Positions 1 to 5,656 of a stretch of DNA of 8,658 nucleotides are shown piece by piece. The notes under the pieces were generated by a model. The model had not been told where the DNA came from. It was given only the letters and a program-made list of their open reading frames with translations, and searched no databases. Numbering within the stretch: position 1 is the stretch's first letter; the number at the start of each line of letters is the position of its first letter. The DNA comes from Candidatus Bathyarchaeota archaeon (GTDB lineage: Archaea > Asgardarchaeota > Lokiarchaeia > Sigyniarchaeales > Sigyniarchaeaceae), in contig WJJB01000071.1 in assembly GCA_014729935.1 (NCBI GenBank), positions 1 through 8,658 on the forward strand, in the 5' to 3' direction. The translations under genes were made by a program, and so were the position numbers.

Positions 1-128
1 GAGCCGATGGGGGTGCCGGTGCCGATGGAGCCGATGGGGGTGCCGGTGCCGATGGAGCCGATGGGGGCGCCGGTGCCGATGGAGCCGATGGGGGCGCCGG
101 TGCCGATGGAGCCGATGGGGGCGCCGGT
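1..128. repeat. 27-bp tandem repeat, about 4.7 copies, coding for the proline-rich tail
   Basis: The unit begins at 1, 28, 55, 82 and 109, and the last copy breaks off at about 128; the array continues past the left edge. Copies are nearly identical. The two leftmost differ from the other three at one base (ggggtgcc versus ggggcgcc). On the coding minus strand this is a synonymous Ala change (GCA versus GCG), which suggests recent expansion by slippage or unequal crossover. One unit equals nine codons, so changes in copy number keep the frame. Confidence 0.95.
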
Positions 129-595
129 ATACTGGGAACTGAAGGTGGGGAAGGAATACTTGGCATTTTTGGTCCACCAGGTGCTGGTGGCGCACCCGGC
201 ATTCCTGGAGGACTCGGTACTGGAGGTGCTTCTCCTGATGGTGGAACTTGAGGGGGCGCAGTCGGCGGGCTCACGGGTGCTGAAGGTTTTTGACGAGCAG
301 GTGCCGCACTAGGAGTACCTGGCGGCATTGCTCCTGCCCCTTGGACTGGAGAAAGTGTTAATTCCATGCCATGGAACCCAAGGATTTCTGGCAAGTTCTC
401 GTCAATTTTTACCACGAAATCGAATAAGCTTCCATCAATTTGTACTTGAAGCGTGGTTTGAAAGTTTTCCTCGGGGATACTCACGCTTACCATGTCCCCG
501 CTTTTCACGCCAAGTTGATCTGCAGACATCGTCGAGATATATATCTCATCCCCAAGTCCCTCTGCGGTTTCAACGAATAATTTCAATTCACTCAT
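1..595 (-). CDS. Proline-rich protein with small N-terminal beta domain and 9-residue tandem repeats (3' end beyond the left edge)
   Basis: I translated the minus strand by hand. It is open from ATG at 595 to the window edge (198 residues, no stop), so the C-terminus is missing. The start is well supported: an in-frame TGA lies two codons upstream, and GAGGT (607-603) lies 7 nt before the ATG. Residues 1-82 form a non-repetitive domain with two similar halves, LGVKSGDMVSVSI (28-40) and LGFHGMELTL (72-81). The pattern resembles double-psi or AbrB-like beta barrels; this is pattern recognition only. Residues about 83-156 are Pro/Ala/Gly/Ser-rich, then a strict SAPAPPSAP-type 9-mer repeats to the edge. 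There is no signal peptide or membrane segment in the visible part. The tail should form extended polyproline-II structure, typical of spacers or ligands for profilin, SH3 or similar proteins. Function is unknown. The gene follows the GIFT-domain gene on the same strand with 155 bp between. Confidence 0.87.
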   Translation of the reverse strand, partial: MSELKLFVETAEGLGDEIYISTMSADQLGVKSGDMVSVSIPEENFQTTLQVQIDGSLFDFVVKIDENLPEILGFHGMELTLSPVQGAGAMPPGTPSAAPARQKPSAPVSPPTAPPQVPPSGEAPPVPSPPGMPGAPPAPGGPKMPSIPSPPSVPSIPAPPSAPSAPAPPSAPSAPAPPSAPSAPAPPSAPSAPAPPSA

Positions 596-650
596 TTTTC
601 ATACCTCATTACGGATGAAATTCTTTTTCTTGAAGGTTCATCGAGATTCT

Positions 651-662
651 ATTATATCATAA
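651..662 (-). promoter_or_regulatory. Possible TATA box for the proline-rich gene
   Basis: On the minus strand TTATGATATAATAG contains a TATA-like core at 656-651. A start about 25 bases downstream would fall near 628 and give a leader of roughly 33 nt that includes the GAGGT ribosome binding site. The local sequence is AT-rich, so the assignment is tentative. Confidence 0.4.
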
Positions 663-676
663 TTAGCATAATCCCT

Positions 677-708
677 TAAAAAAACTCATTTCAAGCTCCA
701 AGAAAAAA
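677..708 (-). terminator. T-run terminator candidate after the GIFT-domain gene
   Basis: Read on the minus strand downstream of the stop at 751, there are a T6 run (708-703) and then a T7 run (about 683-677). Archaeal RNA polymerase commonly terminates at such U-tracts without a hairpin. The position between the two minus-strand genes fits separate transcription of the proline-rich gene. Confidence 0.4.
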
Positions 709-750
709 TGCTCATTCTGTGCGGGTGCTACGAAATGACAAGTGGTTTCA

Positions 751-1656
751 CTAAATCCCACCACGGTGCACTGAATCTACCTGGTCCAAGGACTCATTTG
801 TTGCTAGGAGCTCTTTTAACATCTTCTCGAGACGTTCTTGTTTTTTCTCCAACACGGCTATTCGCGAGATCAACCAATCAATGACGGTGGATGACTCTAC
901 TGGCGAGAGAAACCAATTAAACATGTTCTTCACCAAGATGTGGTTATCCAAGGCGTTAATGCCGTAATCCGCGTCATTGCTGAACATGTCAACATCCCCG
1001 CAGGCAATAACCTTTCCCTGCCCGTGCAGGACACTCGCCATCAGGGACCAATGCTCTCCCACTTTCATGACTTTCCAAGCTTCAGTCTCGTCTGGATGGA
1101 ACCGTTCTATCCAACTTGTCATGCTGGTTGAAAGCAAGGAAACTGCCGGCTCTTCCATGCTCATGGTGCAACCACCTCCCACCACCACTCGCATTACATT
1201 GCGCATGATTGGATGTGATAAATTCAAGTTCTCAATAACCGGTGCAAGACTTGAACCCATGTTAACTTGCTTGTCGCGGATCATGGTTGGTTCAAGCTCG
1301 ATATGCAAGTTGGACAGCAGGTCATTTAAATTCGTTTCATTGGCAAGATCCCCTCCTGCATCGGAGATGATGAGCAAGTTGCCCCCCTCCCTAATGTATT
1401 TCAGTATTTCTTGAATTTCATGATCTACCAAAAAATCTTTCGGGCATCCGAGAACGAGAATATCTGTAGCTAGTAAATCCTCTTCAGGAATGGTTTCTTC
1501 CCGGTTGATAGACACGTCTATATTTAGGACGTCGTTAAGCACGTGGAAGAGTTCCGAAAAGTTATCATCAAAAATGTCCAATATCTCACCATGGCCTCCA
1601 TCAATCAAGCAAGAGAACCTACTAGTATTGGCACCAGTGACCACCTTCCGAAGCAC
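751..1656 (-). CDS. GIFT-domain (GldG/IFT52-like) protein with C-terminal coiled coil
   Basis: The protein has 301 residues. GTG at 1656 is the chosen start: GGTGAG (1668-1663) lies 6 nt before it, and an in-frame TAA at 1683-1681 limits extension to eight codons. Residues about 13-250 match the flavodoxin-like GIFT fold shared by bacterial gliding protein GldG and eukaryotic IFT52. Shared landmarks, compared with IFT52 from memory, are GGNLLIISDAGGD (91-103) followed by a TNLNDLL segment (108-114), GGGCTMSMEEPAVSLLSTS (160-178), and GKVIACGDVDMFSND (214-228) leading to a V-x-x-MFNWFL helix (to 250). Residues 255-290 are a predicted coiled coil rich in Leu, Lys and Glu. No signal peptide or membrane helix is seen, unlike GldG, which is part of a membrane ABC system. 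The family is probably a protein-interaction module rather than an enzyme. A generic GATase1-like or DUF4350 protein is the main alternative. Confidence 0.75.
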   Translation of the reverse strand: MLRKVVTGANTSRFSCLIDGGHGEILDIFDDNFSELFHVLNDVLNIDVSINREETIPEEDLLATDILVLGCPKDFLVDHEIQEILKYIREGGNLLIISDAGGDLANETNLNDLLSNLHIELEPTMIRDKQVNMGSSLAPVIENLNLSHPIMRNVMRVVVGGGCTMSMEEPAVSLLSTSMTSWIERFHPDETEAWKVMKVGEHWSLMASVLHGQGKVIACGDVDMFSNDADYGINALDNHILVKNMFNWFLSPVESSTVIDWLISRIAVLEKKQERLEKMLKELLATNESLDQVDSVHRGGI

Positions 1657-1705
1657 TTTACACTCACCATCCGGCAGTATTTACCGAGGCAATGAAAGCA
1701 ATCAA

Positions 1706-1717
1706 GATATATATATT
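1706..1717 (-). promoter_or_regulatory. TATA box for the GIFT-domain gene
   Basis: On the minus strand a purine-rich GGGGAAA (a BRE-like element) runs straight into TATATATATC. The box centre near 1712 predicts transcription starting near 1685, giving a leader of about 29 nt that contains the GGTGAG ribosome binding site. This is the best-looking promoter in the window. Confidence 0.6.
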
Positions 1718-1727
1718 TCCCCTGCAG

Positions 1728-1806
1728 GATGCTTTTGAATGTATTTTGCACGATTCTCGTGATGCATGATAATTGCATCTCTCGCCATCATCAACCTCTA
1801 AGCATC
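1728..1806. promoter_or_regulatory. Nested inverted repeats between divergent promoters (possible operator)
   Basis: An inner dyad GATGCA (1761-1766) / TGCATC (1774-1779) sits inside an outer pair GATGCTT (1728-1734) / AAGCATC (1800-1806). Their centres nearly coincide, at about 1770 and 1767. TGCTTTT also occurs three times as a direct repeat (1730-1736, 1816-1822, 1826-1832). The site lies between the TATA box of the minus-strand GIFT gene and that of the plus-strand mini-protein, so one bound regulator could act on both. The arms are short, and chance is not excluded. Confidence 0.35.
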
Positions 1807-1849
1807 TTGATCGGGTGCTTTTGCATGCTTTTCCTTTTGATTGAGTCTA

Positions 1850-1858
1850 GTTATTTAA
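1850..1858 (+). promoter_or_regulatory. TATA box for the 59-residue mini-protein gene
   Basis: GTTATTTAAT lies about 30 bases upstream of ATG 1884, so transcription would start at or within a few bases of the start codon. No Shine-Dalgarno sequence is visible before 1884, which agrees with a leaderless mRNA. Confidence 0.45.
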
Positions 1859-1883
1859 TCCCCATGTATTGAGAAACTTGATC

Positions 1884-2063
1884 ATGGGACGCTCCGAACC
1901 AAGAGAACCAGTGCCAGTAGACAAGTTGAAGGCGTTATGCAAGGATCTTGAGTTGAAGCCAACGAAGAGGAACCGAATATTGGTCCAGCGCCTGGTCGAC
2001 AAAGTCGGATTGAATATCCAGAAGTTACGCATAGCCCTTCGAAAGGCAAAACTAGGCAAATAG
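1884..2063 (+). CDS. Small basic SAP-like protein, 59 residues
   Basis: ATG 1884 is preferred over the in-frame TTG at 1869, because the TATA-like box at 1850-1858 puts the transcript start at about 1880-1884 (leaderless). The product is strongly basic, with many more Lys and Arg than Asp and Glu. It begins with a short Pro-containing tail. The segment from VDKLKALCKDL (about residues 12-22) through RNRILVQRLVDK (about 29-40) has the helix-turn-helix spacing of SAP/HeH motifs, which bind nucleic acid. A second amphipathic basic helix follows to the end. There is no membrane segment and no Cys-pair zinc site. The likely role is nucleic-acid binding, but this is inferred from composition and a loose motif match. 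It is divergent from the GIFT-domain gene. The longer minus-strand frame over the same DNA lacks protein-like composition. Confidence 0.6.
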   Translation: MGRSEPREPVPVDKLKALCKDLELKPTKRNRILVQRLVDKVGLNIQKLRIALRKAKLGK

Positions 2064-2077
2064 ACATGGATTTATGC

Positions 2078-2091
2078 ATGTTCTGGAACAT
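2078..2091. other. Short palindrome just after the mini-protein stop
   Basis: ATGTTC and GAACAT are perfect inverted arms separated by TG. As RNA it would give a 5-bp stem with a CTGG loop, about 15 bases after the stop at 2063. A pyrimidine-rich tract (CACCTTTCTCTT) follows, so a weak terminator for the mini-protein is possible. A dimer-binding site is the alternative. Confidence 0.35.
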
Positions 2092-2118
2092 CATACACCT
2101 TTCTCTTGCAAAAAAGAG

Positions 2119-2149
2119 GAACTTGCCACTTCGAGAGAAGGTTGAGTTC
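2119..2149 (+). ncRNA. GNRA-capped stem-loop candidate
   Basis: The pairing is 2119-2125 with 2143-2149 (five Watson-Crick pairs then two G-U), a C/U mismatch, 2127 with 2141, a bulged A at 2128, then CTTC (2129-2132) with GAAG (2137-2140) closing a GAGA tetraloop. GAGA is a GNRA loop on the plus strand only, which suggests that strand is the RNA. Only the hairpin itself is supported; the boundaries of any larger RNA are unknown. Confidence 0.35.
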
Positions 2150-2168
2150 GTAACGGGTTGGGCAATTC

Positions 2169-2191
2169 CATGGCACACATGTGCCACATGG
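2169..2191. other. Imperfect inverted repeat TGGCAC / GTGCCA
   Basis: TGGCACA (2171-2177) and TGTGCCA (2180-2186) are perfect inverted arms, and the flanks CC (2168-2169) and GG (2190-2191) allow extension with a bulge. It may be an operator or an RNA hairpin. It sits about 190 bp before the acylase start. Confidence 0.3.
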
Positions 2192-2286
2192 CACGTCAGG
2201 CACGATTTACGCGAGAACCCATGCACCTGAGATTTCTTGAATGGCGGAGTGGGTGGCAGTGGCATGCTCCATCCCTTCAATACCAA

Positions 2287-2316
2287 GGCATTCAATTGAG
2301 GACTTTCGTTGATGCC
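2287..2316. other. Stem-loop upstream of the acylase gene
   Basis: GGCAT (2287-2291) and CAA (2293-2295) pair with TTG (2309-2311) and ATGCC (2312-2316). This is an 8-bp stem with one bulged T and a 13-base loop, ending about 60 bp before the acylase start codon. A regulatory role is inference only. Confidence 0.3.
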
Positions 2317-2377
2317 AGTCCCTTCAACCATTCAAGAACTGGTAATTAGCCTTGATGACGAGAAGGAATGAAAAATC

Positions 2378-4657
2378 ATGGGAGAAGTACACATGAATGT
2401 GGAGAGCCTATTGCAACACGCGAAAAATGCTTTTCCCCCTGAAGAGGGCGAGTTTAGCATAAAAGGCATTGAAGATAACGTTGAAGTGGCATGGGATGGA
2501 AACGGGATTCCCCATGTAACCGGGAAGCAAAGCACGGATGTTTATTTCGTGCAAGGATTCATCCACGCGCGGCATAGGTTGTGGCAGATGGATCTCTATC
2601 GCCGGAAGATGTCTGGCACGCTTTCAGAAATCATGGGGGAACCCTTGATCGATCACGATAAGCTCGCCAGGGATGTGGGGTTCCGGTACATGGCTAAATC
2701 ATGGGAAAAGTGGCTTGGCGAACAGGATGATGGACCCTTCAAAGCATTCTTGAATGCATACTGCTTGGGCGTGAATGCGGCCATGCAAGAAATGGGAATC
2801 AACCTTCCCATCGAGTTCAAACTCTTGGGGATCAAGCCACACGCTTGGCAGATCGCTGATATCTTGTTACTGGTATACATGCTTGACTGGCAGGAAAGCA
2901 CGCTTAATACATGCTTGGAGGTATTTAGGCAGTACTTGATAGATGAGAAAGGGAAAAGAGTGGCAAATCAAGTCATCCCACTTCATGAGGGAACCAGTTT
3001 CGATGGAAGTTTCGGGAGCAATGCATGGGCACTTTCTCCATCACTGACCGCAACAGGTAAACCAATCCTGTGCTCCGATCCCCATCTGGCCATGAACTTC
3101 CCATGCTTGTGGCAATTAATGCACTTGAAAGTAGAAAAAGAACGACCCGGGAGCATGAACGTGATTGGTGTTTCCCTCCCTGGTGCACCAGGTATCATCA
3201 TTGGCCATAACGAGCGGGTTGGTTGGGGGATCACTAACGTCCAAGCAGACACGCAAGACCTGTTTCGAATCAGGGTTGAACCAGGAGATCCCAACAGGTA
3301 TCGCCTTGATGGAACTTGGAGAGACATGAAAACCCGCAAGGAGGTGATACACGTGAAGGGAACCGATTCTCCGTTAATGCATGTGGTTCGGAACACTGAG
3401 TTTGGCCCCATAATCACGCATTTCGAGAAATTCATGAAGCTCGCACCGTTGAACCTCCAAGGTGAACATGCCCTAAGGTGGACGGGACATGATGTAAATC
3501 CAATGCATTCACTGGAAGCATTCCTGAAGATAAATGGGGCAAGGACTTGGGATGAGTTCAGGCACGCCCTTCGACTCAAGTGCACCTGCCCGCATAACAT
3601 CATATATGCCGACAAGGATGGAAACATCGCCCATCAACACGCGGGAGTCATCCCAATCAGACGAGATAGCAATGGTGCCACGATACAGGATGGGTCGAAA
3701 TCCACCAATCAGTGGGCGAGTTACGCGGGATTTGGCAATCTTTTCTCGCAATACAACCCATCGAGGGGATTCGTATTCAGTGCTAATTACAACGAAACCT
3801 GCATGCATGACGGCGTGTTGATCGCCATGGATAGGATAGGATTCTACCGGCAGGCACGCTTGGAATCTTTACTTTCTCCACTTAAGGAATGCACGGTAAA
3901 AGAATGCACGATGCATCAAACCGATTGCAAGAGCTATGAGGCACGAGACGTGATGCATCTTTTATTATCGAACACATCTTGGGATGACGTGCAGGGACTT
4001 ACACCGGACCTCCAGGAAATCCTGGAGCAATGGGATTACCTTTTAGATGTGAAGACGATTGCAGGATGCGTCTATAAGGTATGGTGCGTGGAAGTCCTCA
4101 AGCTGGTGCTTCGTCCATTGCTTCCTGAACGCAAGATGCTGCTCTTTCTTGAGGCACCACCGGTAACCATTCCTTACATGTTTCAACATATCCTGGTTGA
4201 TGTAAATGATAGGAAAAAGTTGGTAACGAAAGCCTTGGAAAATACCTTGGACTACTTGAAAAGGCGCCTGTCTCCTAATTGGAAGAAGTGGACCTGGGGA
4301 CGATTGCACAAGTTGGTTCTCGCTCATCCATTTTCCAAGGTGAGCAAGGAAGCACGCATGCTTAATGCTGGGCCCTTCAAGATGCCTGGTGACAGGAATA
4401 CCATTAACAATGGACATTGCGACCCCACTGAAGGATATACCATGATTGCAGGGCCTTCATACCGGCAAATTTTGGATTTCTCCGCGTGGGACGAATCCCT
4501 CGTGGCATTGCCAGGCGGGGAATCGGGACTTCCGTTTCACGAGCATTACAAGGATTTGGCGAGGAAGCATGCAAAGGGACTATATATCAAATTACCATTC
4601 ACCAAGAAGGCAATTGACGAGAATTGCAAGGCTAGATGGGAGTTCAATCCCGCGTGA
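2378..4657 (+). CDS. Penicillin acylase family Ntn hydrolase (amide / N-acyl hydrolase), predicted cytoplasmic
   Basis: The protein has 759 residues, the full length for the family, which cleaves amide bonds of N-acyl compounds after autocatalytic cutting into alpha and beta chains. The alpha region shows GNGIPHV (41-47), then HARHRLWQMDLYRR (63-76), and Glu181 at the position of the Ca2+-binding glutamate of E. coli penicillin G acylase. Ser214 in GSNAW should become the N-terminal nucleophile of the beta chain. His236 in SDPHL lies at beta position 23, as in PvdQ-type acylases. GHNER (276-280), Asp291 and Asp294 (Ca2+ site), and Asn407 in HNIIYAD (oxyanion) are present. The C-terminal GPSYR (692-696) and LPGGESGLP (711-719) motifs are intact. 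No secretory signal is visible, whereas most studied homologues are exported. AAGGA lies 10 nt before ATG 2378; ATG 2393 is an alternative start. The substrate cannot be told from sequence; lactam, acyl-homoserine lactone, lipid or peptide amides are possible. Confidence 0.93.
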   Translation: MGEVHMNVESLLQHAKNAFPPEEGEFSIKGIEDNVEVAWDGNGIPHVTGKQSTDVYFVQGFIHARHRLWQMDLYRRKMSGTLSEIMGEPLIDHDKLARDVGFRYMAKSWEKWLGEQDDGPFKAFLNAYCLGVNAAMQEMGINLPIEFKLLGIKPHAWQIADILLLVYMLDWQESTLNTCLEVFRQYLIDEKGKRVANQVIPLHEGTSFDGSFGSNAWALSPSLTATGKPILCSDPHLAMNFPCLWQLMHLKVEKERPGSMNVIGVSLPGAPGIIIGHNERVGWGITNVQADTQDLFRIRVEPGDPNRYRLDGTWRDMKTRKEVIHVKGTDSPLMHVVRNTEFGPIITHFEKFMKLAPLNLQGEHALRWTGHDVNPMHSLEAFLKINGARTWDEFRHALRLKCTCPHNIIYADKDGNIAHQHAGVIPIRRDSNGATIQDGSKSTNQWASYAGFGNLFSQYNPSRGFVFSANYNETCMHDGVLIAMDRIGFYRQARLESLLSPLKECTVKECTMHQTDCKSYEARDVMHLLLSNTSWDDVQGLTPDLQEILEQWDYLLDVKTIAGCVYKVWCVEVLKLVLRPLLPERKMLLFLEAPPVTIPYMFQHILVDVNDRKKLVTKALENTLDYLKRRLSPNWKKWTWGRLHKLVLAHPFSKVSKEARMLNAGPFKMPGDRNTINNGHCDPTEGYTMIAGPSYRQILDFSAWDESLVALPGGESGLPFHEHYKDLARKHAKGLYIKLPFTKKAIDENCKARWEFNPA

Positions 4658-4734
4658 ATCTCGCCATCACTTGATAATTCATCCGTAAACCCCGAGGAAA
4701 ACACGTCCTTTAGTTTAGTTTAGGGAGGGGTAGT
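4658..4734. other. Short convergent intergenic region with TTTAG triplet repeat
   Basis: The acylase gene and the minus-strand flavodoxin-ferredoxin gene end tail to tail here. TTTAG occurs three times in tandem (4709-4723). No hairpin followed by a T-run is seen on either strand, so the terminators are not obvious. Confidence 0.5.
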
Positions 4735-5568
4735 TTACTCTGAAGGATTTTTTGGAAGAAATAACCTAGCTGACCGTCTCCTGCTTGCATGCTTGGAAAA
4801 AAACCACCGGAGCAATCGTGGTCTCTTGAATGCAATGATGCGTGCCGTAGCAGGGCAATATTTCACGCATGCAAAGCACCGGGTGCAGGAATTACCATCA
4901 ATGACCAACGTGCTTCGATCGATGGCTTGAACGGGACATTTTTTTACACACGTTCCGCATCTTGTACATTTTTCAAGATCAATTCTTGGTTCCCGAGTGG
5001 CGTATCGTGCAAATGAATCCGGGATCATTCTCGAGAGGAATGGCATTTTCCAAGGCAGTGGATCCAAGCTTGCAAGGGAGGGCTCTTCTATGCCGTCCAT
5101 GATATTCCTGACACGACCTCCAAAATCGCGTGCAATATGTAGATCTTCATCATCGGGGCGTCCAGGGGCGATGGGAAATTCAGGATGGGAAAACGAGTGC
5201 TCCCCCACGAAGGTTGCAGCAGCAACAGGTATTAATGAAGCTTCTTGGCTTGCTTCTTGTAGATCCCAAAGTACCTTCCCATAACCCACGTTACCATACA
5301 CTGCTAGAAGTATCACGGGTTTTCCTTCACCCTCTACCCCTTCAAGAATGTCCACCACTTCTCTGGGAGCATGGTTAAAATAGACCGGAACGGCGAAAAT
5401 GACGAGATCTTCATAAATCCTCCCGATAATCTGCTCCCGAACCGATGGCTTGGTAAGATCAACGAGATGTACCTCTTGAATTTCCAATCCATCGATGATT
5501 GCTTCAACAACCTTCCTTGTCGTGCCAGTGGGGGAATACAAGAAAACTCGAATTACATGCATTTCCAC
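4735..5568 (-). CDS. Flavodoxin-ferredoxin fusion (EFR1-like), FMN plus two 4Fe-4S clusters
   Basis: The protein has 277 residues. The N-terminal half is flavodoxin-like: the phosphate loop SPTGTT (12-17), a second FMN loop near AVPVYFNHAP (59-68) and a third near AVYGNVGYG (89-97). The C-terminal part has two classic 4Fe-4S motifs, Cys201/204/207/211 and Cys228/231/234/238, followed by a basic tail with clustered Arg and Lys (250-268). The combination matches the EFR1 family of soluble electron carriers, so it probably passes low-potential electrons from FMN through the clusters to a partner. The start is GTG 5568, with a perfect AGGTGAT ribosome binding site 5 nt upstream; ATG at 5562 (codon 3) is the alternative. 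It lies 88 bp downstream of the FAD oxidoreductase on the same strand, which suggests a shared pathway. There is no membrane segment. The natural partner is unknown. Confidence 0.9.
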   Translation of the reverse strand: MEMHVIRVFLYSPTGTTRKVVEAIIDGLEIQEVHLVDLTKPSVREQIIGRIYEDLVIFAVPVYFNHAPREVVDILEGVEGEGKPVILLAVYGNVGYGKVLWDLQEASQEASLIPVAAATFVGEHSFSHPEFPIAPGRPDDEDLHIARDFGGRVRNIMDGIEEPSLASLDPLPWKMPFLSRMIPDSFARYATREPRIDLEKCTRCGTCVKKCPVQAIDRSTLVIDGNSCTRCFACVKYCPATARIIAFKRPRLLRWFFSKHASRRRSARLFLPKNPSE

Positions 5569-5573
5569 CAGGT

Positions 5574-5580
5574 ATCACCT
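5574..5580 (-). promoter_or_regulatory. Strong ribosome binding site for the flavodoxin-ferredoxin gene
   Basis: The minus strand reads AGGTGAT, fully complementary to the archaeal 16S 3' end, 5 nt before GTG 5568 and 11 nt before ATG 5562. The spacing favours GTG 5568. A second AGGAGATC lies just upstream, partly overlapping the same region. Confidence 0.6.
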
Positions 5581-5603
5581 GATCTCCTGTTTAGCATGAC
5601 CTT

Positions 5604-5611
5604 GTAATATC
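5604..5611 (-). promoter_or_regulatory. Weak TATA-like box before the flavodoxin-ferredoxin gene
   Basis: GATATTAC on the minus strand would place a transcript start near 5582 and a leader of about 14 nt that includes AGGTGAT. The gene may instead be read through from the oxidoreductase gene upstream, since no terminator is seen between them. Confidence 0.25.
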
Positions 5612-5656
5612 TAGTACCAGTAATAATCATGTCGTGGCTTCAGGATGTGCCACTTT

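Larger units (their letters stand above)
2064..2377. other. 314-bp gap with several hairpin-forming inverted repeats, no convincing gene
   Basis: I see no credible protein or tRNA here. The plus frame 2158-2349 is short, starts at TTG without a ribosome binding site, and has odd composition. Four inverted repeats are present, at 2078-2091, 2119-2149, 2169-2191 and 2287-2316. The stretch could be the 3' end of the mini-protein transcript plus a structured leader for the acylase gene, or a small non-coding RNA. No motif of RNase P RNA, SRP RNA or a known riboswitch was recognised. A weak TAATTA at 2343-2348 could be a TATA element for the acylase gene. Confidence 0.5.

Noticed and set aside
1..128. 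CRISPR array
   Set aside because: The 27-bp units are directly contiguous, with no spacers, and lie inside a coding frame.
3..251. Collagen-like Gly-rich frame on the plus strand
   Set aside because: Gly-rich reading is the expected complement of Pro codons (CCN versus NGG). It stops at TGA 249-251 and has no start within the window.
7..312. Plus-strand frame with MGVPVPMEP repeats
   Set aside because: It is the mirror of the minus-strand proline-rich gene: no ribosome binding site, and after the repeat it loses any protein-like pattern. The minus frame is open longer, with a good start.
1882..2331. 149-residue minus-strand frame opposite the mini-protein
   Set aside because: Low-quality Cys/Ser-rich composition and no promoter or ribosome binding site. 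It would also overlap the better supported plus-strand gene completely.
2158..2349. Possible 63-residue plus-strand protein between the mini-protein and the acylase
   Set aside because: TTG start, no ribosome binding site, Met/His/Trp-heavy composition unlike the neighbours, and it overlaps inverted repeats.
2353..2358. C-box-like TGATGA before the acylase start (C/D box guide RNA)
   Set aside because: No matching D box (CTGA) or C'/D' pair at the expected spacing.
2064..2377. tRNA, SRP RNA or RNase P RNA
   Set aside because: No T-loop consensus or cloverleaf, no SRP helix 8 motif, and no RNase P core motifs were seen.
4709..4723. TTTAG x3 as a terminator or att-like repeat
   Set aside because: Only 15 bp, with no hairpin, T-run or duplicate elsewhere in the window. 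Recorded as a simple repeat only.
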